This document shows, in pieces, positions 1-8,900 of a stretch of DNA of 64,000 bases; position 1 is the stretch's first letter, and each line of letters starts with the position of its first letter. Origin of the DNA: JAVKBW01 sp964352715 (GTDB taxonomy: Bacteria > Pseudomonadota > Alphaproteobacteria > UBA8366 > Aestuariispiraceae). Position numbers and translations under genes: made by a program. The notes under the pieces were generated by a model. It did not search any database. It had not been told where the DNA came from and saw nothing but the letters and a program-made list of their open reading frames with translations. The DNA lies in the NCBI GenBank assembly GCA_964352715.1, contig CAYGSU010000008.1, positions 1 to 64,000 on the forward strand, in the 5' to 3' direction.

Positions 1-70
1 TGACCTGAGACCCTGAACTTCCTCCATTTTTTGGTAGAGTCCGTCGAACGAAGGAGACGGACGATGAAGC
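1..70 (+). mobile_element. Possible left-end remnant of an IS3-family element
   Basis: The first bases begin with TGACCTGA, followed by a CCTCCATTTT tract, a GGTAGAGTCC block and a purine-rich stretch (AAGGAGACGGACG) leading into ATGAAG. From memory this matches the style of the terminal inverted repeat and OrfA leader of IS3-group elements in alphaproteobacteria. After ATGAAG the sequence does not encode a transposase, so at most about 70 bases of an end remain. The window may begin here because the contig was broken at a repeated element. The identification rests on resemblance only. Confidence 0.3.
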
Positions 71-171
71 TCGGGGCTATTCAGTGCGAGGTAATCTTCA
101 TAGCATTGGCTTTGCTTATGCTCCGATACGTTCAAACGATATAACGCACAAAATGGAACACCGACTTCTGT

Positions 172-1533
172 TCAACGATCACGAAGGTCTTTTATCGTGG
201 TAAGGCCATGACGAAGTGCTTCGTGATTTATCGGATTGGAAATTGCTGCCCGCACCGCGTTCGGGGCGTTTCCGTCACCAAAGTAGAAACGGTCCGCTGA
301 CAGAATTTCGACGCCGTTTGTAGAGGCCTCATCAACGAAATCGGCAGCACGCTTGTTGTCCAGTTTAAGCCACACGAAAGAACAACCAATCGGGGTTTGT
401 CCAGCTTCCGATGGGAAGATCTCGGAGAGTATTGCGTGGCGAACCTTCAGCTCTTCCCTGTGAGCAGTCAGAACCCGGGTTGCAACACCGGATTCGATCC
501 ACGATGCCGCAATCTCTGAAACAACTGTCGAGGTCGCGATCGTTGTTGCATACCGGGCGGCCGTAATACGCGGAATCAATTGCGGTGGCGCGTTCAAGAG
601 GCTGCATCTTAGACCGGGCATAATCACACTCGAAAAACTCTGAATGGTGAGTGCGCGTTCCGGGCAATAGTGAGAAAAATCGTCGAGCTCCGCGTCGAGC
701 CACATGCCAAATGCGTTGTATTCGATGATAAGGAGATCAAGCGTCTCGGCAACCTCGGCGATCTCACGCCGGCGTCTTCGGGTCATCCGGGCACCGGTTG
801 GCACCTGCAGTTCGGGGGTCACGATCAGCAGCCGCCCACCGCTCTTGTGTGCGGCAGCCTCAAGCGCGGCAGGCATGATACCGTACTCGTCGATCTCAAC
901 ACCCTGAAAGGGAACCCCAAGAATATTGGCGAGGTTCTTGATGGACGCGACCGACAGGTTCTCGCACAGGATAGGTGCACCACGGCGATTGAGTGCGAGG
1001 ACGAGGTTGAGCATCGCTTCCTGTCCGCCGTTTGTAATCAATAGAGATTCCGGTGTTGATTTGACGCCGTGCGTCCGGCACCAGTTCGAGGCAACCTGGC
1101 GATGCCGATCCGCCCCCGTTTCCAGCGGGTATACGTTTAGATTGAGCGTATTGAAGTGATCGGCGCTGCTGGTGAATGTTGTCCTGCTCAGATCTTCGAT
1201 AAGGGATGCATCCGTAAGCCTAGGCGGAACGATGATGCGCATGTCGATGCGTGAATAGTCTGTCGCCAATTCCATGTGATTCGTTGTTGGTGCGCGTCGA
1301 ACAATCGTTCCGCGGCCGACCGCGCTTTCCAGGACACCAGCTTCAACGAGGCTCGTGTAGGCTCGCGCTACCGACCCGATGGCGATCCCCAGTCGATACG
1401 AAAGATCCCTGTGCGATGGCAGGCGGGTTCCCGGTACCAGTGTGCCATCTTCGACGGCCCGTTCGATTGACTTCGCCAATCGCTGATAGATCGGTCCGGA
1501 ACCTTCAGTAACGTGGGGTATCCATATTGACAT
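172..1533 (-). CDS. MocR/GntR-family regulator with degenerate aminotransferase domain
   Basis: 453 aa with a GntR winged helix-turn-helix (residues about 12-78, including LPSHRDLSYRLGI and the GVLESAVGRGT wing) and a fold-type I aminotransferase-like domain (about 100-450). MocR proteins normally bind PLP through a lysine in a SFSK-like motif. Here that motif reads SFSSVIMPGLR at 299-309, with Ser302 where the lysine should be. The usual acidic EDDY/EDDPY motif is replaced by EYNAF (271-275), and the Asn of the NPTG motif by Val (PELQVPTG, 240-247). Overall length and fold are intact, so this is a full-length protein that probably cannot form the internal aldimine. It is divergent from the solute-binding protein gene at 1736, with inverted repeats between them, so it probably controls that gene and itself. 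Domain family is secure; loss of PLP binding is inferred from residues. Confidence 0.85.
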   Translation of the reverse strand: MSIWIPHVTEGSGPIYQRLAKSIERAVEDGTLVPGTRLPSHRDLSYRLGIAIGSVARAYTSLVEAGVLESAVGRGTIVRRAPTTNHMELATDYSRIDMRIIVPPRLTDASLIEDLSRTTFTSSADHFNTLNLNVYPLETGADRHRQVASNWCRTHGVKSTPESLLITNGGQEAMLNLVLALNRRGAPILCENLSVASIKNLANILGVPFQGVEIDEYGIMPAALEAAAHKSGGRLLIVTPELQVPTGARMTRRRRREIAEVAETLDLLIIEYNAFGMWLDAELDDFSHYCPERALTIQSFSSVIMPGLRCSLLNAPPQLIPRITAARYATTIATSTVVSEIAASWIESGVATRVLTAHREELKVRHAILSEIFPSEAGQTPIGCSFVWLKLDNKRAADFVDEASTNGVEILSADRFYFGDGNAPNAVRAAISNPINHEALRHGLTTIKDLRDR

Positions 1534-1569
1534 AGGTCAAAGTAGTAATTGACATAGTGTTAATGTCAA
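1527..1569. promoter_or_regulatory. Inverted-repeat operator between mocR-like gene and SBP gene
   Basis: Two inverted repeats of the same half-site lie here: TTGAC-N4-GTCAA at 1527-1540, which overlaps the regulator start codon, and the perfect TTGACAT-N7-ATGTCAA at 1549-1569. A further GTCAA lies at 1580-1584. The position between divergent genes and the symmetry suggest the regulator's own operator. TTGACA is also a sigma-70 -35 box, so part of the signal could be promoter sequence. Confidence 0.5.
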
Positions 1570-1735
1570 GGAGTATTACGTCAATAATTCAGTCCTGGAG
1601 AGTAAATTGTGCCGAAACCGGGTCTTCAGCCTGCCGTCACATGAAATATCCGGCGTGTCACAAAAGCCGGATATCGAAACGTCGAACTTCGGGAAAGCAA
1701 GCGTACCTACTCGAATTGACCCTTGGGAGCGAAAC

Positions 1736-3298
1736 ATGAAAACCATAGATTTCAAGACATCAAACTTCAGCCGGCGCACGTTTATGGCGACAACCGCGGC
1801 AGCCGGAGCGACCGCGTTGGTCATGCCGGTACGACAGGCGCGTGCGCAGTCGAGGGGCGGTCATGTTCGCTACGGGGTTCGCGGCGGATCAACGACCGAC
1901 ACGCTCAATCCGGTCACATTTACCAACACATTCATGCGGACTATGGCGTATGGCTACTGCAATACGCTCGCGGAAATCGATGGCAACAACAACTTGCAGC
2001 CGGAATTGCTGGAATCCTGGGAAGGATCGAATGGTGCAAAAAGCTGGGTCTTCCGTGTCCGCAAAGGTATCACTTTCCACAATGGAAAATCGTTCAATGC
2101 GGATGATGTTATCGCCTCCATCCGTCATCACATGGGCGAGGACAGCAAGTCGGGAAACAAGCAGCTGCTAGCGCCAATTACCGAGATGAAGCGGGACGAT
2201 GACCACACTATTCGCTTTGAACTCGATGCCGGCAATGCGGATTTTCCAACAATTTTCTCCGATTATCGCATGATGATTCTGCCCGCGAAGGACGGCGGCG
2301 TCGACACGTCGGGTATCGGCACAGGTGGATACATCGTCAAAGATTTTGAGCCTGGAGTTCGCGCAACACTCGAACGCAACCCGAACTACTGGCGAAGTGA
2401 CCGCGCGTTCTTCGAAAGCGCCGACATTGTCGCCATGGCGGATGCGACCTCACGTCAGAATGCCCTGATGACGGGCGCGGTCGATGTAATCGACCAGGTC
2501 GATCTCAAGACTGTTAACCTGATGAAAGGTCGGGACGATGTCTCCGTGCTCAGCACCAAGGGCGGCCTTCACTATACGTATGCGATGAACACCACTCTCT
2601 CGCCATTCGATAACAACGACATCCGGCTAGCCCTGAAATATGGGGTTGATCGTCAATCCCTTTTACAGAAAGTCCTTCGTGGATACGGATCGGTTGGCAA
2701 CGACCACCCGATCTCTCCGACGATGACGTATCATGCAGGCGACATCGAACAGCATGCCTTTGACCCGGACAAGGCCAGGTTCCATTTGAAGCAGGCCGGC
2801 ATGAGCAGCCTTGATCTGTCACTCAGCGTTTCAGACGGCTTGTATCCCGGCGCTGTTGATGGGGTCACCATCTACAAGGAAAATCTGGCGCCTGTCGGGA
2901 TCAACCTCGACGTCGTGCGCGAGCCTTCTGACGGCTATTTCTCGAATGTCTGGCTGAAGAAGCCTTTCGTCGCCAGTTACTGGGGCGCGCGGCCGACGGC
3001 AGACATCATGTTTTCCTCGGGCTACAGTTCGTCGGCGAAATGGAATGAGACGTTCTGGAAAAATGAACGCTTCGATGAGCTCCTCGTCGCTGCGCGTACA
3101 GAGCTTGATGAAAGCAGGCGTGCGGAAATGTACCGCGAGATGCAGGTCATCGTTCGCGATGATGGCGGCGCTGTTGTGCCTCTTTTTGCCGACAACGTCT
3201 TCGCAACGAGCAACAAGATCGGCCATCCGGACTCCATGTCCGGTGCATGGGAACTGGACGGTGGGCGGTCGCTTGAACGCTGGTGGTTTTCCTCCTGA
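1736..3298 (+). CDS. ABC transporter substrate-binding protein, family 5 (peptide type), Tat-exported
   Basis: 520 aa periplasmic binding protein of the DppA/OppA (SBP_bac_5) family. An upstream in-frame start exists at 1607, but ATG at 1736 is preferred: it has a GGGAG ribosome site and puts a Tat signal at the N-terminus (SRRTFMATTAAAGATALVM followed by ARAQS). The family pattern is clear: LAEIDGNNNLQPELLESW, VFRVRKGITFHNGK, and NPNYWRSDRAFFE after a GTGGYIV segment. No permease or ATPase gene is adjacent; the neighbours are the divergent MocR-like gene and the DMSP-lyase group. It is clearly related to the binding proteins at 21990 and 43807, which share a C-terminal R(A/S)xERWW ending (SLERWWFSS here). 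The ligand is unknown and need not be a peptide. Confidence 0.9.
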   Translation: MKTIDFKTSNFSRRTFMATTAAAGATALVMPVRQARAQSRGGHVRYGVRGGSTTDTLNPVTFTNTFMRTMAYGYCNTLAEIDGNNNLQPELLESWEGSNGAKSWVFRVRKGITFHNGKSFNADDVIASIRHHMGEDSKSGNKQLLAPITEMKRDDDHTIRFELDAGNADFPTIFSDYRMMILPAKDGGVDTSGIGTGGYIVKDFEPGVRATLERNPNYWRSDRAFFESADIVAMADATSRQNALMTGAVDVIDQVDLKTVNLMKGRDDVSVLSTKGGLHYTYAMNTTLSPFDNNDIRLALKYGVDRQSLLQKVLRGYGSVGNDHPISPTMTYHAGDIEQHAFDPDKARFHLKQAGMSSLDLSLSVSDGLYPGAVDGVTIYKENLAPVGINLDVVREPSDGYFSNVWLKKPFVASYWGARPTADIMFSSGYSSSAKWNETFWKNERFDELLVAARTELDESRRAEMYREMQVIVRDDGGAVVPLFADNVFATSNKIGHPDSMSGAWELDGGRSLERWWFSS

Positions 3299-3307
3299 TC
3301 CTGCCTA

Positions 3308-3333
3308 GGCGGGCAGTGTAACCACTGCCCGCC
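3308..3333 (+). terminator. Strong hairpin after the SBP gene
   Basis: A perfect 11-bp stem (GGCGGGCAGTG / CACTGCCCGCC) with a TAAC loop sits 10 bases after the stop codon. It is followed by GCCTTTA rather than a long T tract, so it may be a weak intrinsic terminator or an mRNA 3'-end stabiliser. Confidence 0.65.
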
Positions 3334-3692
3334 GCCTTTATCGGAGCGCCTCGGCAATTTTCACTGATGAGCGGGATCTGGAGTATCTGTATTGCATGCA
3401 TTGTGGTTTGTGGTTGGTAAAGGAACGGCGCAAGGGTCGATGTCGCCGATTGCGATCTCGCTTGCATGTCTCTCATTCTTGGTGCTGCGGTACTCTGCGC
3501 GATCGTCGGCAACGTTGTCGTCATGAAGCCGAGCCGAGAGATGGAGTCCGGCGAGAATGCCGATGTCTTTACGTCGTATGACGACGGCGACACCGAACCT
3601 TTGCTGCCATTTGCACCAGAATTGGTCTGCCATTGCCGAGATCGCGTTCTTGAGTCCTGCGCATTCCATTTCAGACAATTAGGATCATCATC
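3334..3692. other. Intergenic stretch without a recognised gene
   Basis: Short frames exist on both strands here, but none has a convincing start, ribosome site or family motif. It may be decayed coding DNA. The only functional signal I can name is the AGGAT ribosome site at its right edge for the next gene. Confidence 0.4.
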
Positions 3693-4328
3693 ATGAGCAC
3701 GTCACTTGAACCCTTGATCAATGATATATGGGATGCGGTCACGGCAAGGCCGGACAAGCTTCAAGGCCGACGGATCGATACTCCCAAAGTCATTCCGCAG
3801 GTTGGCGAAGTCGTTGAAGGGCGTTTCAGTAAAGATTTTCCGGTGCTCCGGCACCTCGATAAAGCGCTTTCACTAGCGAAGGAAACTCCTCTGTCCAATC
3901 TGGCGATCAAATTCGAACAGAATCTTGATAAACTTATGTGGTCACAAAATGCTAGCTACACCGAGGAAGTCTGTTCGCGAACTTTCCTCGATGGATACGC
4001 CTATGCCGGATTGTCCGGGCCGGATGGACCTGTGTTCTGGGCTGCGCCACGGACCGGCGTCATGTTGATGGGACCAAATGTCCTGTATCCCGGACACAAT
4101 CATGCGCCGCGTGAGTTCTATCTTCTCCTGACGCCTGGCGCGCAGTGGCGTCTGGACGGCGGCGAATGGTTCGACGTCGATGCCGGCGATCTTGTCTACC
4201 ACGAGTCCTGGCAAATGCATGAGATGCGCACCCTCGACCAACCGATGCTGGCATTTGCCGGTTGGATGGAAGCTGGAGACCGTGGCTCGATCGCCTGGGA
4301 CCCGGACCACCGTGCGGCGACATCTTGA
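3693..4328 (+). CDS. Cupin-type DMSP lyase candidate (DddQ/DddW/DddK/DddL-like)
   Basis: 211 aa, a single C-terminal cupin (about 115-200) after a helical N-terminal half. The metal-site pattern HxHxxxExY is present as H135, H137, E141 and Y143, with a second-motif histidine H176 (MHEMRT). Spacing and residues fit the metal ligands and the catalytic tyrosine described for DMSP lyases such as DddK and DddW, and the protein has the DddQ/DddL size. Such enzymes cleave dimethylsulfoniopropionate to dimethyl sulfide and acrylate, usually in the cytoplasm. The next gene, 13 bases on, is a crotonase that could hydrate acryloyl-CoA, followed by RidA. Start ATG has an AGGAT site. DMSP activity is not proved: cupin homologues of this family can have other substrates. 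Confidence 0.7.
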   Translation: MSTSLEPLINDIWDAVTARPDKLQGRRIDTPKVIPQVGEVVEGRFSKDFPVLRHLDKALSLAKETPLSNLAIKFEQNLDKLMWSQNASYTEEVCSRTFLDGYAYAGLSGPDGPVFWAAPRTGVMLMGPNVLYPGHNHAPREFYLLLTPGAQWRLDGGEWFDVDAGDLVYHESWQMHEMRTLDQPMLAFAGWMEAGDRGSIAWDPDHRAATS

Positions 4329-4341
4329 TCGGGAGACTTTC

Positions 4342-5142
4342 GTGGTAGACAAGCTTCTTGTCGAAAAGGATGGTCATGTCATTACCCTGACACTGAACCA
4401 GCCGGAACTTCGCAACCCAATCACCGATCTGGACTTCATAGACACGTTTGTCGCTACATGCGCGACAATTGCCGAGGATATGGATGTCCGCTGCGTCATC
4501 ATCACGGGCGCCGGAAAAGGATTTTCCTCCGGTGGCAACCTGAAACACATGCGAGACAAGGAGGGGACCTTCGGTGGAGATGCCGCGACTGTTTCGGACA
4601 ACTACCGAAAGGGCATTCAACGTATTCCCCTCGCATTATGGAACCTTGAGATCCCTGTGATCGCTGCGGTCAATGGGCCGGCCTATGGTGCAGGATGCGA
4701 TCTGACTTTAATGTGCGATATCCGGATCGCCAGCGAAACCGCAACGTTCGCCGAAAACTTCGTAAAGGTCGGCATTATTCCCGGCGACGGGGGCGCCTGG
4801 CTATTGCCGCGCCAGGTCGGATTGTCTCGGGCAGCGGAAATGGCCTTTACCGGCGACCCGATCGATGCCGATACTGCATTGGCTTGGGGGCTCGTATCGA
4901 AAGTCGTCCCGCCGGCACGCCTGATGAATGAGGTTCATGAATTGGCAAGCCGGATCGTCTGCAATCCGCCGCGCCAGTTGAGAATGACCAAACGGCTTTT
5001 GCGCGAGGGGATGCACACGTCTCTGGCGTCACTTTTGCAACTGTCGTCAGCGTACCAGGGTGCTTGTCATCAAACCGCAGATCACGAGGAAGCCGTGAGC
5101 GCGTTGCTCGAAAAACGTCAACCGGTCTTTACGGGAAAATAG
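4342..5142 (+). CDS. Enoyl-CoA hydratase/isomerase family protein (crotonase)
   Basis: 266 aa from a GTG start at 4342, preceded by GGGAGA. A longer in-frame version would overlap the cupin gene and has no family similarity in its extra 54 residues. Crotonase features: oxyanion-hole segment GKGFSSGGNLKHM, the second motif NGPAYGAGCDLTLMCDIRIAS, and FVKVGIIPGDGGAWLLPRQVG. It lacks the catalytic glutamate pair of classic hydratases in obvious form, so isomerase or another crotonase chemistry is possible. Because it directly follows a DMSP lyase candidate, one attractive role is hydration of acryloyl-CoA (AcuH-like), but no acyl-CoA synthetase for acrylate is adjacent. It could equally serve the valine pathway further downstream, which lacks its own hydratase. 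Confidence 0.85.
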   Translation: MVDKLLVEKDGHVITLTLNQPELRNPITDLDFIDTFVATCATIAEDMDVRCVIITGAGKGFSSGGNLKHMRDKEGTFGGDAATVSDNYRKGIQRIPLALWNLEIPVIAAVNGPAYGAGCDLTLMCDIRIASETATFAENFVKVGIIPGDGGAWLLPRQVGLSRAAEMAFTGDPIDADTALAWGLVSKVVPPARLMNEVHELASRIVCNPPRQLRMTKRLLREGMHTSLASLLQLSSAYQGACHQTADHEEAVSALLEKRQPVFTGK

Positions 5143-5151
5143 GGTGATATC

Positions 5152-5535
5152 ATGGTCAAGAAGTACGATCCTCCAGGTCTGTATCCATCGGCCGGCAAGT
5201 ATTATAACGCGGTCGAGACCGAGCCGGGCGAGGTACTTGTATTCAGTTCGGGAATTGTTGGCTCTGAAATGGACGGAACCATCCCTCGGGATGTATCGCG
5301 CCAAATTGATCTGGCCTGGTCAAATGTCCGGCGGTTTTTGGACGGGTGTAAATTGACGACAGATAATCTTGTCCATCTGAAGATGCACCTGACAGACATC
5401 CGCCATCTGGGTCCGAGCAAGGAGGCCAGAATCCGCCATCTCGGCGAACACATGAATTGCAGCGTCATCGGCGTGATTGTCGGGCTATTCGATCCCGACC
5501 TGGTGATTGAAATTGAAGTCGTTGCGGCACGCTGA
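5152..5535 (+). CDS. RidA family protein (YjgF/YER057c/UK114)
   Basis: 127 aa, the usual length for the family. It shows the typical central pattern: a strand with VLVFSSGIVG, a helix with IDLAWSNVRRFLDGCKLTTDNLVHLKMHLTD, and a C-terminal strand ending LVIEIEVVAAR. RidA proteins hydrolyse reactive enamine/imine intermediates such as 2-aminoacrylate. The usual arginine for carboxylate binding is not obvious near VVAAR, although Arg127 is last, so a specialised RidA subgroup with another substrate is possible. It lies 9 bases after the crotonase stop with an AGGG site, so it is very likely co-transcribed with the cupin and crotonase genes. Confidence 0.88.
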   Translation: MVKKYDPPGLYPSAGKYYNAVETEPGEVLVFSSGIVGSEMDGTIPRDVSRQIDLAWSNVRRFLDGCKLTTDNLVHLKMHLTDIRHLGPSKEARIRHLGEHMNCSVIGVIVGLFDPDLVIEIEVVAAR

Positions 5536-5609
5536 CCCAAATACGGTAGTTGTCAGTATATGACCAATGCAGAATAGCGGAGCGCTTTCGGGTTGCGGCT
5601 TGAAATCCG

Positions 5610-5753
5610 TTACATATCAATGGAACCTGAGTTTTGAGAAGGGACAGGGCGCTCCGGGGTCGTCAGAACCTTGGACGTCGTTCGTACGCCGTCGCGGTCG
5701 AGAACGACATCTGTAAACGTGCCGCCGATATCGATAGCCAGTCGGGTCGTCAA
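5610..5753 (-). pseudogene. 5' fragment of a second hydantoinase A gene
   Basis: Read on the minus strand from TTG at 5753, the first 32 codons are identical or nearly so to the start of the intact hydantoinase at 9580 (MTTRLAIDIGGTFTDVV and on to VLTT). The reading then continues PERPVPSQNSGSIDM and stops at 5610. The PERP segment resembles other HyuA proteins at this position more than random DNA, so this is probably the remnant of a paralogous hyuA gene. It lies inside the repeat copy 5658-5854. Confidence 0.55.
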
Positions 5754-5854
5754 CGGGTCAACTCCAATCCGGTTTGAAGCCGGAATTTTGTTTGATGTTG
5801 GTTTTCAGTAACACCCTTTATAGCCGCTTATGTCAGCGGATTTCATCCCAGACC
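5658..5854. repeat. Direct repeat, copy 1 (hyu 5' end plus aminotransferase 3' tail)
   Basis: 197 bases matching 9485-9682 in the same orientation. The differences I see are single mismatches near 5694 and in the GCCGGAATTT stretch, and a one-base indel with a mismatch near 5809. The copy contains 32 codons of a hydantoinase start, its ribosome site and the last codons (VWDEIR, stop) of an aminotransferase. Together with copy 2 it brackets the hydantoinase gene. Confidence 0.92.
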
Positions 5855-5905
5855 TCGTTAATCATATCGTTATATGCCCGCTTTTGATCCATAACAGGCA
5901 TCGCT

Positions 5906-8900
5906 TTACGGTCTGTTTGGCCTTCCAAGACCGCCGCCACCCGGAAGCTTAAGAATCAATCGCTCCCCGGCTGGAACAATCTGCTTGCCTTTGCCTTTCA
6001 AAATCGTACCGCCTAAGAGGTACACTTCGCCGGACTGGCCGTTACCACCGCCGTCTCGCCCGCGCGCCGGATAATCGATCCGGTCGAACAGGGCAAACAG
6101 GGCGAACGGTGCCCCTTCGCTATGCTCGATTTCGATGATCTGCCCGTCACCGCCCCGCCAGACACCTTCGCCGCCGGAGTTTTCGCGATACTCCTTTCGC
6201 CGGTAGATCAGTGGCGAGATTGATTCAGTAATCTCGACCGGGGTATTGCGAACGCCTGACGGATACGCCGTAGCGGACAGACCCGGCTTGCCTGGCCGAG
6301 CACCCGTACCGCCGGAATGAAAGATCGTCACGGCAAACGGTGTTGCATTGTTGTAAGTTTGATCGCCGACGACACCATGTCCGCCGGACAGCATCGGATT
6401 CCATAGACTGGAACTGCCCTCCGCCGGAACCGCGCCGGGAAGCGCTTCGCCGAGGCAACCGAGCACAACATCAGGCAGCATCTGACCGATGACATGCCGA
6501 ACGTTCACCGCGCATGGGCGTTCGGCATTGAGAATGCAACCTGGCGGCACCGACACGTCAATGGGTTTCAGCGAACCGGTGTTGTTCGGGATGGCGTGCC
6601 CGACGATGCACCGGATTCCGAATGACGTATAGGCCTGTGCGTAGGTCAGCGGAACGTTGATACCGAATGAAGACGGCGGCGATGATCCGCTATAATCAAC
6701 CCTTATTCTGCTTTGCGATATCTCCATCGACGCACACAATTCGATTGGTCTGTCATAGCCATCGACGGTCATCCGGTTCTCGTAAATACCCGGCGGCAAT
6801 TCGCCGATCGCCTTGATCATGGCGCGCTCGGACGTTGAAATGATATGTTCTCCAATTTCGTCAAGCGTTTCGATGCCGGTTTCTTCCATAAGCAGAAGCA
6901 ACTGCTTTGCACCTACCTCATTGCTCGATGCCAGAGAGTACAGATCACCGACCACCTGAACCGGCTCGCGAACGTTGGCTTGGACAATTTCAAAGACGGA
7001 CTCGTTCGCCTTGCCCGCATCGAACAAACGCATGATGGGAATGCAAAGACCCTCTTCGAAAACCTGCCCGCTGTCTGGGCTGAAACCGATACCGCCGATA
7101 TCGACGACATGCACGGTCGAGGCAAACAGGCCGATCATGGACTGGCGCATGAAAACCGGCGTCACGACCGTGAAATCGAACAGATGGCCCGTCCCCAGCC
7201 ACGGATCGTTGGTCACAAACACATCACCTTGCCGCATGGTATTCGCTGGGAACCGCTCCAGGAAATAGCCGACCGACGCAGCCATTGCGTTGACGTGTCC
7301 GGGTGTACCGGTAACTGCCTGGGCCAGCATGCGTCCAGCAGGATCGAAGATACCGGCGGACAAGTCACCGGCTTCGCGCACTGTCGTCGAAAACGCGCTC
7401 CTGATGATTGTCTGCGCCTGTTCTTCAACAATGGATATCAAGCGATCCCAAAGCACCTGATTGCGAATGCCATCGGCGAGGCCGCCTTGCCGCTCCGGCC
7501 GTCCGACATTTTCGACACGCGCAATAATCAATTCGCCATCAGACCCTTTCGAAACCTGCCAGCCTGTCGGCACAATGGTTGTCGTTTGCGCTTCCTGAAT
7601 GATTGCCGGGCCAATCGTTTTTTGCTCAAGTGCCGACCGTGCAATAACGACGGCATCCCGTCCGGTCGTATCGCCGGGTTCATACAGCGTCCGACAGGCC
7701 CCCATCGGTTCCGATGCAGCATCGATTGCGGCCGAGGCTGCGATGATCGTATCCGATTTTTCCCGTTCGCCCATAACTGTGACTGACCAGGTAAGGATTT
7801 CAATCTCCATGCCCGGCACGAGAAGACCGAACCGGGATTTGTATACAGTTTCGAACGCGCTGCGGATTGTCTCTTCCAACGAAACATCGAGCGGGCCAAC
7901 AGGCAGAGCGATCTTGATCTCGTGACCCTGTCCTACATAACGGGCGTAACCATGACGCTCGATAGTAAGATCACCAACAGGCACGCCGAGGCGCACGGTT
8001 TCCCGTGCCTCATTCTCCATTACCGTGAAAAGCTCATTCAGCAATGCCCGATTAAGACCATTCAATCGGGTATAGAAGCTGCGCACGACTTCGTAGGCAA
8101 CGGGCGCCAACAGGAACCCTACAGCCGATCCCACACCGGCATCGGCGGGTACAATAACTTTACCGATTCCGAGTTTTTCCGCCAGCCGTGCCGCGTGGAG
8201 CGGCGCCCCGCCGCCGAAGGCAATCATTGTCCGGCCTTCAAGGTCGCGGCCGCGTTCTGCGGCATGAACCCGCGCGGCGCCAGCCATGTTTTCGTCGACG
8301 ATCTCGATGATCCCCTTTGCAGCACCAATGGCATCAAGGCCAAGATGCTCGCCGATATCCGTTTCGGCCGCCTGCATGGACGCACTGGTGTCGAGAGAAA
8401 AGCTGCCGCCGGCGAATGCCACCGGATCCAACCGCCCGAGAACGAGGTTGGCGTCGGTTACGGTCGCCAGTTCACCGCCCCGGCCATAGCAGGCAGGTCC
8501 AGGCTCGGAGCCGGCACTTTCCGGTCCAACCTGTATCCGGTTCAAGTGATCAACGCAGGCTATCGACCCACCGCCGGCGCCGATTTCAACCATTTCAATA
8601 ACCGGAATTTTCACCGGGGTACCACTGCCCTTCATGAACCGGTGCGCCCGATCGATTTCGAATTCGCGACTCAGCAGAGGTTGCGCATCGTCGATCAGGC
8701 AGATCTTCGCCGTCGTTCCCCCCATGTCGAAGGAGAGAACGCGGTCTTCGCCAAGGGTCTGAGCAATATGTGCTGCAAGAATAGCCCCTCCTGCCGGCCC
8801 GGATTCGACGAGCCGGATCGGGAACCGGGATGCGGTCTCGATGGTCACAAGGCTGCCTGCCGAGGTCATCAGCAGACACGGGCAATCGAATCCGGTTTCA

